Source: Oscillospiraceae bacterium (GTDB taxonomy: Bacteria; Bacillota; Clostridia; Oscillospirales; Oscillospiraceae). Taken from it: a stretch of DNA of 10,289 nucleotides. A program made the position numbers and the translations under genes. The stretch spans positions 1 to 10,289 of the forward strand of contig JAISDV010000157.1 of NCBI GenBank assembly GCA_031264545.1. The letters are read 5' to 3'. Numbering within the stretch: the first letter of the stretch is position 1; every line of letters begins with the position of its first letter. Positions 5,331-10,289 of the stretch are shown one piece after another. The notes below the pieces were generated by a model that ran no database searches, had not been told where the DNA came from, and saw only the letters and a list, made by a program, of their open reading frames with translations.

Positions 5331-6158
5331 ATGGAACGTTATTTTGCCGCGATACTGGGTCTTATACAGGGGCTGGCGGAATTTCTGCCGATTTCAAGCT
5401 CAGGGCATCTTTCGGCTATGCAGAACCTTCTCGGTATGGAAAAGGCGGATATGCTCTTTGAGGTGCTCCTGCATTTCGCAACGCTTATCGCCGTCTGCGT
5501 CGCCTACCGGCATGACATTGCCGAGATGATTTCCGAGGTGATCGGCTTTATCAGGGATCTGCGCCATCCCAGGCCGGGCGGCGACGAGCCGAAGCCCGCC
5601 CGCCGTCTGGCGCTGATGCTCGTGATCGCCTCGCTGCCGCTGGCGCTTGTGCTGCCCTTCCGGGACTATATCGACAGGCTGAACAACAACACCTATTTCA
5701 TAGGCGCGGCATTTATCTTTACGGGCGCGATACTTTTCCTCTCAGACAGGATGCGCAATGGCAGAAAGACCGAGAAAAATATGTCCGCGGGCGATGCCGT
5801 CAAGATCGGACTTGTTCAGGCGCTTGCGACCCTGCCGGGCCTTTCCCGCTCGGGTTCGACCATTACGGCGGGTATGGCGACGGGGCTCAACCGCAGCTTT
5901 GCGGTCAAATTTTCCTTCCTGCTGTCCCTTCCGGCAGTCCTTGCGGCGACGCTGCTCGAGCTGATCTCCGCAGTCCGGGGGGGCGCGGACACAACGCGGT
6001 TTCCGGCATATCTTCTCGGAATGGTCATTGCCGGCGTAACGGGCTTTTTTGCGATCAGGGCCGTCAGGCTGCTTGCCCGGAAGGGCAAGTTCGGTCAATT
6101 CTGCTATTACTGCTTTTTCATCGGTATCCTGACGATCGTTCTGACGATAATTCTTTGA
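5331..6158 (+). CDS. uppP: Undecaprenyl-diphosphatase (bacitracin resistance protein BacA family)
   Basis: A 275-residue polytopic membrane protein, normal family length (about 265-280). It dephosphorylates undecaprenyl diphosphate to the monophosphate, recycling the lipid carrier for peptidoglycan and other wall polymers; high levels give bacitracin resistance. The two family signatures are intact: Q-G-L-A-E17-F-L-P-I-S-S-S-G-H26-L near the N terminus, and P-G-L-S-R173-S-G-S-T at about 169-177, containing the catalytic Glu, His and Arg equivalents. Hydrophobic segments fill the rest of the chain, with a hydrophilic loop at about 78-98. A clear GGAGG (5321-5325) lies 5 nt before the ATG. Only 16 nt separate its stop from ftsK, so the two are probably cotranscribed. 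Confidence 0.96.
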   Translation: MERYFAAILGLIQGLAEFLPISSSGHLSAMQNLLGMEKADMLFEVLLHFATLIAVCVAYRHDIAEMISEVIGFIRDLRHPRPGGDEPKPARRLALMLVIASLPLALVLPFRDYIDRLNNNTYFIGAAFIFTGAILFLSDRMRNGRKTEKNMSAGDAVKIGLVQALATLPGLSRSGSTITAGMATGLNRSFAVKFSFLLSLPAVLAATLLELISAVRGGADTTRFPAYLLGMVIAGVTGFFAIRAVRLLARKGKFGQFCYYCFFIGILTIVLTIIL

Positions 6159-6174
6159 CTTGGAGTGAGTTTCA

Positions 6175-8790
6175 ATGGCACAGGCTGCGAAAAAATCGCC
6201 TTCCGGACGGGCTGTGCCCGCAGGGAAGGCAAATGCCAAAACCCTTAATAAGGGCGGAAAGCCCGCCGCCTCAAAGGGCAGGCGGCAGCGCGATCCCGCG
6301 AGGCGCGCGGCCGGAGCGGTGGCCTGTCTTTTCCTGGGCCTGTTTTCCTTTATCGGTTATTTCGACGTCGACGCGTGGTTCATCCGATATTTTTGCGGCT
6401 TCATTAAGGGCCTTATCGGCTGGGGCTATTACATTTTCCCGCCCGCGCTGCTCGTCTGCGCGGTAACGCTGCTGTTCAACAGGAACAAACCCGTCGGCTT
6501 CAAGGTCGTTTCAGCGTTCATGACGCCCCTGTTTCTGGGCGCGATGTACCATCTTTTTTCTGCGGACGCGGCTATGGCGTTTACAAAGTCGGTCATATCC
6601 GAGCTCTATAAAAGCGGCGCGCTCATGACAAGCGGAGGCGTTCTTTCCGGCCTCCTTGCAATCGGGCTGAAATCCGCCGTCAGTCTTTACGGCGCGGCTC
6701 CGGTCGTCACAGTGGGACTGATTTTCTTCGGGATGAGCGCGGCCGGGCTGAGCGTCCCGAAGCTCGTCGAGTACTATAAAACCCGCGCCGCCTACGAGCC
6801 CCTGCCCGAAGCGGCGCAGGCCGCGGATTCCGTTTCCGCGTCCGACGGGCCGGCCGCGCCCCGGCCATCCGTCCGGGGCGGCCGCGGAAACAAAAAGGCC
6901 ATCGATATTCCCGTCGACGAGGACGGCGCGGCCGGCGGGGAATACGTGGAGGAAAGGGTCGGCTTTTTCAATACCAGACCCCGTGTAAAAACCCCGGATC
7001 AGGTCTTGTCTCAGAGGCTGCAAAAGGCGTCGTCCCGGCCGGAGCGGCCGCTTACGCCAACGAAGGATGTCAAGCCCCTCTCCCTCGAGGAGGCACAGGC
7101 TGTGGCGGGCGTGTCTCAAATCTCCAGCGAGAGCGCCGGCGCTTCCGCCGCCGGCAGAAAGATCTCGCGCGGGGAGGTCGAGGCCGAGACTGAGGAGATC
7201 ACAAGGACCATAGCCAAATCGCTCGAGGAGACGGCGGATGCCTACAAATATCCGCCGGTGTCCCTGCTCAAAACGGCGGGGACAAGAAACAGTCTCGACG
7301 GCAGGGAAGAGATCGCGTTAAACCGCGAAAGACTCGAGAGCACCATCAGCAGCTTTGGCGTCAGCGGGAGCATCACGGGCATCACGCGCGGGCCGACGGT
7401 CACGCGCTACGATCTGGAGCTCGACCAGGGCGTCAAGCTTGCGAAGCTGACTAATCTCGCGGGCGACCTTGCCCTTTCGCTCGGCGTTATGAGCGTCCGT
7501 ATCGCGCCGATACCGGACAAGATATCCACGGTCGGCATAGAGGTGCCGAACAAGCTGGTCAGCACCGTTTACCTGCACGACATTATCAGCTCCCCTGCTT
7601 TCAGGGCGGCGCAGTCCAGGCTTAGCTTCGCCATCGGCGAGGATATCAGCGGCAGCGCCATCGTCGGAAATATCGCGAAGCTGCCGCACCTGCTTATCGC
7701 GGGAACCACCGGCTCCGGCAAATCTGTCTGTATGAATTCGCTCATCCTGAGCCTGCTTTATAAATCCACGCCGGATGAGGTGCGCCTGATCATGATCGAC
7801 CCGAAAATGGTCGAGCTGGGCATATACAACGGCATTCCGCACCTTTTCGTCCCGGTCGTGACCGATCCGAAGAAGGCCGCCGGCGCCCTGCAATGGGCTG
7901 TTGTGGAAATGCTCAAGCGCTATCGTCTGTTCTCCGAATGCGGCGTGCGCGACCTCACGGGCTACAACACCCATCAAAGCGGGATCAAGAGCCCGTCCCT
8001 GCCGCGGGTGGTCGTCGTCATCGACGAGCTGGCGGACCTCATGCTCGTGGCCTCCAAGGAGGTCGAGGAGAGCATTTGCCGGGTCGCCCAGATGGGGCGC
8101 GCGGCGGGGATGCATCTGGTCATCGCCACGCAACGGCCCTCGGCGGACGTCATTACGGGCCTGATGAAGGCCAATATCCCGAGCCGCATCGCCTTTGCCG
8201 TCTCGTCCGCGATGGAAAGCCGCATCATCCTCGACAATCCCGGCGCGGAAAAGCTGATCGGCGCGGGCGACATGCTCTATTCGCCGCTGGGCGCGGGAAA
8301 GCCCATGCGCGTCCAGGGCGCGTTCGTCTCCGATGAAGAGCGCGAAAAGGTCATCGGCTTTGTCAAGGAAGGTGCGCAGGTTCTCTACAGCGAGGATATC
8401 ATGGCACAGATCGAAAAGGCCGCTGAGGCCAAGAGCGGCGACACGGGCTCAGACGGCGACAGGCAGGAGGCTCCGGACGCCGCTTCGGATTATGACGAGC
8501 TGCTGCCCCAGGCGGTCGAGGTCGTCTTTGAAACGAAGCAGGCTTCAGTCTCCATGCTCCAGCGCCGCCTCAAGCTCGGTTATTCGCGGGCGGCGCGGAT
8601 CGTCGACCAGATGGAGGAGCTTGGCGTCGTCGGCCCCTTTGAGGGCTCGAAGCCGCGCCAGATGCTGATTACCAGGCAGCAGTGGCAGGAAACGCTGGCT
8701 TCACAGGGACGGGCGGTCCCCGCGCGGGGCGGCGATCAGGTCAGCTTTTCGGAATATGTCGACGCGCCCGCGGAAGATTGGAAGGACTGA
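6175..8790 (+). CDS. ftsK: DNA translocase FtsK/SpoIIIE
   Basis: An 871-residue protein with the full three-part layout. Residues 1-40 are basic. Residues 41-205 hold about four membrane segments that anchor it at the septum. Residues 205-375 are a charged, low-complexity linker. The motor follows: an alpha/beta region from about 375, Walker A G510-T-T-G-S-G-K-S517, and Walker B V-V-V-V-I-D617-E618 followed by L-A-D-L-M. The gamma winged-helix domain, at about 773-840 (Y-D-E-L-L-P-Q-A-V-E-V-V ... S-M-L-Q-R-R-L-K-L-G-Y-S-R-A-A-R-I), reads polar DNA sequences to set direction. It pumps chromosomal DNA through the closing septum during division, and in spore formers into the forespore; sequence alone does not tell the FtsK role from the SpoIIIE role. 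GGAGTGAG precedes the ATG by a few bases. A short tail of about 30 residues follows gamma. Nothing is missing or broken. Confidence 0.97.
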   Translation: MAQAAKKSPSGRAVPAGKANAKTLNKGGKPAASKGRRQRDPARRAAGAVACLFLGLFSFIGYFDVDAWFIRYFCGFIKGLIGWGYYIFPPALLVCAVTLLFNRNKPVGFKVVSAFMTPLFLGAMYHLFSADAAMAFTKSVISELYKSGALMTSGGVLSGLLAIGLKSAVSLYGAAPVVTVGLIFFGMSAAGLSVPKLVEYYKTRAAYEPLPEAAQAADSVSASDGPAAPRPSVRGGRGNKKAIDIPVDEDGAAGGEYVEERVGFFNTRPRVKTPDQVLSQRLQKASSRPERPLTPTKDVKPLSLEEAQAVAGVSQISSESAGASAAGRKISRGEVEAETEEITRTIAKSLEETADAYKYPPVSLLKTAGTRNSLDGREEIALNRERLESTISSFGVSGSITGITRGPTVTRYDLELDQGVKLAKLTNLAGDLALSLGVMSVRIAPIPDKISTVGIEVPNKLVSTVYLHDIISSPAFRAAQSRLSFAIGEDISGSAIVGNIAKLPHLLIAGTTGSGKSVCMNSLILSLLYKSTPDEVRLIMIDPKMVELGIYNGIPHLFVPVVTDPKKAAGALQWAVVEMLKRYRLFSECGVRDLTGYNTHQSGIKSPSLPRVVVVIDELADLMLVASKEVEESICRVAQMGRAAGMHLVIATQRPSADVITGLMKANIPSRIAFAVSSAMESRIILDNPGAEKLIGAGDMLYSPLGAGKPMRVQGAFVSDEEREKVIGFVKEGAQVLYSEDIMAQIEKAAEAKSGDTGSDGDRQEAPDAASDYDELLPQAVEVVFETKQASVSMLQRRLKLGYSRAARIVDQMEELGVVGPFEGSKPRQMLITRQQWQETLASQGRAVPARGGDQVSFSEYVDAPAEDWKD

Positions 8791-8808
8791 AGCGGGGACG
8801 CGGCCGCA

Positions 8809-8840
8809 CAGGGGGCCTCCGGTTCACCGGAGACCCCCTG
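8809..8840 (+). terminator. Long imperfect hairpin between ftsK and mrnC
   Basis: CAGGGGG (8809-8815) pairs with CCCCCTG (8834-8840). After one C-A mismatch, CTCCGG (8817-8822) pairs with CCGGAG (8827-8832) around a TTCA loop. The result is a 13-bp GC-rich stem in the 82-bp gap between ftsK and mrnC. It is strong enough to be a terminator stem, but AATAAAACG follows instead of a T run, so classical intrinsic termination is unlikely on the + strand. It may be a partial terminator, an RNA-stability element or an RNase III-type processing site within an operon. Confidence 0.5.
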
Positions 8841-8872
8841 AATAAAACGCTTCCCGGAAGCCCGGAGGGAAA

Positions 8873-9274
8873 ATGAAGGATCATTTCGACATTCGGATGG
8901 AAAGCGGGGCGCTCGGAAACGTGAGCGTCCTCGGCCTTGCACATATCGGAGACGCGGTGTATGAGCTGCTTGTCCGCACCTGGCTCTGCGAAACGGGGAA
9001 AACCACCTCAGCCGGACTGCACAGGGCGACGGTCGCCCGCGTCCGGGCGCAGGCTCAGGCGAAGGCGGCGGAAAAGCTCCTGCCCGGGCTGACTGAGGCG
9101 GAGCTGGCCGTCTACCGGCGCGGGCGCAACGCCAAGGTGCACAGCGTGCCGAAAAACGCCGGCCTTTCGGAATACCACGCCGCGACGGGACTTGAAGCCC
9201 TTTTCGGCTGGCTGTACCTGAAAGGCGGGAAGCGCCGGATCAACGAATTGTTTTCCCGCATAATGGAGGAATAA
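8873..9274 (+). CDS. mrnC: Mini-ribonuclease III
   Basis: A 133-residue protein, normal for this family, consisting of an RNase III catalytic domain without the double-stranded-RNA-binding domain. In Bacillus subtilis the enzyme matures 23S rRNA ends as a dimer. Visible signatures are L-A-H-I-G-D27-A-V-Y-E-L-L-V-R (catalytic Asp), Y-R-R-G-R-N-A-K-V-H-S-V-P-K-N-A (about 81-96), and Y-H-A-A-T-G-L-E108-A-L-F-G-W-L-Y-L-K-G, with the second metal-binding acid. GGAGGG (8864-8869) lies 3-4 nt before the ATG, which fixes the start. The rqcH start follows 3 nt after its stop, so the two are translated from one message. Confidence 0.95.
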   Translation: MKDHFDIRMESGALGNVSVLGLAHIGDAVYELLVRTWLCETGKTTSAGLHRATVARVRAQAQAKAAEKLLPGLTEAELAVYRRGRNAKVHSVPKNAGLSEYHAATGLEALFGWLYLKGGKRRINELFSRIMEE

Positions 9275-9277
9275 GCC

Positions 9278-10289
9278 ATGCCGTTTGACGCTGTTACGGT
9301 CGGCGCCGTCAAAAACGAGCTTTACGACACGGTCGTCGGCGCAAGGATCGACAAGGTGCAGCAGCCCGCACGGGACCTGCTCGTACTCTCTCTTCGGGGT
9401 CGCGGGCAAGGCTGCAGGCTGCTCATCTCCGCGGGCACGGGCACGGCCAGGCTCCATCTCATGAAGGCGGCCTATGAAAATCCCCGGACGCCGCCGATGT
9501 TCTGTATGCTCCTGCGCAAGCACCTCATCGGCGCGCGGGTCGCGGCGCTGGAGCAGCCGGGTATGGACCGGATGCTCATATTCGAGCTGGACTGCTTTGA
9601 TGAAATGGGCGTCCCGATAAAAAAGCGGCTCATTGCCGAGCTGATGGGCAGAAACGCGAATGTGATCCTGGCCGGCCCGGACGGGCGCGTTATCGACGCC
9701 CTGCGCCGGGTCGACGGCGATATGAGCCGGATTCGGCAGGTGATGCCGGGGCTGATTTACCGCTTTCCGCCAGCCCAGGGCAGGCCGGGCTTTTTTGCGC
9801 TGTCCGGCGAAGAACGGCGCGCGCTGCTGCGGAGCGCGGACCCGGAACTGAGCGCGGAAAAATGGCTGATAGACAGCTTTTCCGGCCTGTCGCCGCTGCT
9901 CTGCCGTGAGCTGGCTTTCCGCGCCTGCGGGGATGCCGCCGGGCGGCTCGGGCGCTTCACGCCGGAACAAGCCGGAGCCTTTCGGGGGGCGATGGACGCG
10001 CTGGCGGAAGCAGTCGGCGCAGCCGCCTTTGAGCCGACGATGCTGCTGGTCGGCGGCGAGCCCTCAGACTTTTCCTTTATGCCCATAAAGCAGTACGGGA
10101 GGCTGGCGGAATCGGTCTCTTACGCCGATTTTTCCGGCCTGCTCGAGGATTTTTACACAAGGCGCGACAGACAGGAGCAAATGCGCCGGAAATCTCAGGC
10201 GCTGTACAGGCAGGTCAAAAACGCGCACGAGCGCAGCGTCAGGAAGCTCGCCGCCCGGCGGGAGGAGCTGCGCCTGACGGAAGACCGGG
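9278..10289 (+). CDS. rqcH: Ribosome-associated quality control protein RqcH / NFACT family (partial, 5' part)
   Basis: The frame opens with ATG at 9278 and stays open for 337 codons to the window end without a stop; the full protein is usually about 560-590 residues, so roughly 40% is missing. The NFACT-N domain shows M-P-F-D at the start, G-A-R-I-D-K-V-Q-Q-P (21-30), P-P-M-F-C-M-L-L-R-K-H-L (72-83), E-Q-P-G-M-D97-R98 and K-R-L-I-A-E-L-M-G-R-N-A-N-V-I-L. The D97-R98 pair sits at the same numbers as the residues needed for alanine-tail synthesis in B. subtilis RqcH. A helix-hairpin-helix-like stretch lies at about 190-215, and a charged coiled coil begins near 290 at the cut end. RqcH binds stalled 50S subunits with peptidyl-tRNA and adds C-terminal Ala tails that mark chains for degradation; the same family was earlier called fibronectin-binding protein. 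GGAGG (9265-9269) lies within the mrnC end, 8 nt upstream. Confidence 0.93.
   Translation, partial: MPFDAVTVGAVKNELYDTVVGARIDKVQQPARDLLVLSLRGRGQGCRLLISAGTGTARLHLMKAAYENPRTPPMFCMLLRKHLIGARVAALEQPGMDRMLIFELDCFDEMGVPIKKRLIAELMGRNANVILAGPDGRVIDALRRVDGDMSRIRQVMPGLIYRFPPAQGRPGFFALSGEERRALLRSADPELSAEKWLIDSFSGLSPLLCRELAFRACGDAAGRLGRFTPEQAGAFRGAMDALAEAVGAAAFEPTMLLVGGEPSDFSFMPIKQYGRLAESVSYADFSGLLEDFYTRRDRQEQMRRKSQALYRQVKNAHERSVRKLAARREELRLTEDR

Noticed and set aside
9008..9970. Long - strand open frame of 320 codons opposite mrnC and rqcH.
   Set aside because: It is antisense to two well-supported genes, is rich in Arg, Pro and Ala as expected from GC-rich antisense frames, and shows no domain pattern.

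Overview
The window looks like chromosomal DNA of a GC-rich, low-GC-phylum (Firmicutes/Bacillota) bacterium, most likely a gut-type Clostridia/Oscillospirales relative. The reasons are the gene families present (BioY, SpoIIIE/FtsK translocase, Mini-ribonuclease III, RqcH, BlaI/M56 pair), strong GGAGG ribosome binding sites, and the GC-rich codon use of most genes. This assignment is inference; no rRNA or species marker is present.

Left block (1-827, + strand): the 3' end of a biotin-protein ligase (birA) overlaps by ATGA with bioY, the substrate-binding membrane subunit of the biotin transporter. Together they take up biotin and attach it to carboxylases.

Middle block (about 828-4010): a visibly more AT-rich, accessory-looking segment. 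It holds a small protein of unknown function on the + strand (1014-1370) and, convergent with it, a two-gene regulatory unit on the - strand. That unit is a BlaI/MecI-type repressor and a BlaR1/MecR1-like M56 metallopeptidase receptor whose sensor domain is not a penicillin-binding domain. The repressor promoter is easy to read (TTGACA, 17-bp spacer, TAGACT). It is overlapped by one 18-bp near-palindrome and followed by a second copy, which should be the operators. The receptor reading frame appears to be broken near its 3' end: a coherent C-terminal tail of about 48 codons continues in the -1 frame.

Right block (4011-10289, + strand): housekeeping genes in a row: a DEDDh 3'-5' exonuclease with a C-terminal zinc ribbon, undecaprenyl-diphosphatase (uppP), an FtsK/SpoIIIE DNA translocase, Mini-ribonuclease III (mrnC) and the first 337 codons of rqcH, which runs off the window. 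uppP-ftsK and mrnC-rqcH are tightly spaced, and an imperfect hairpin without a U-tract separates ftsK from mrnC. No tRNA, rRNA, CRISPR array, transposase or phage gene was seen. The most interesting part is the middle block: an orphan sensor/repressor module with an uncharacterised ligand, a distinctive operator and a frame disruption.
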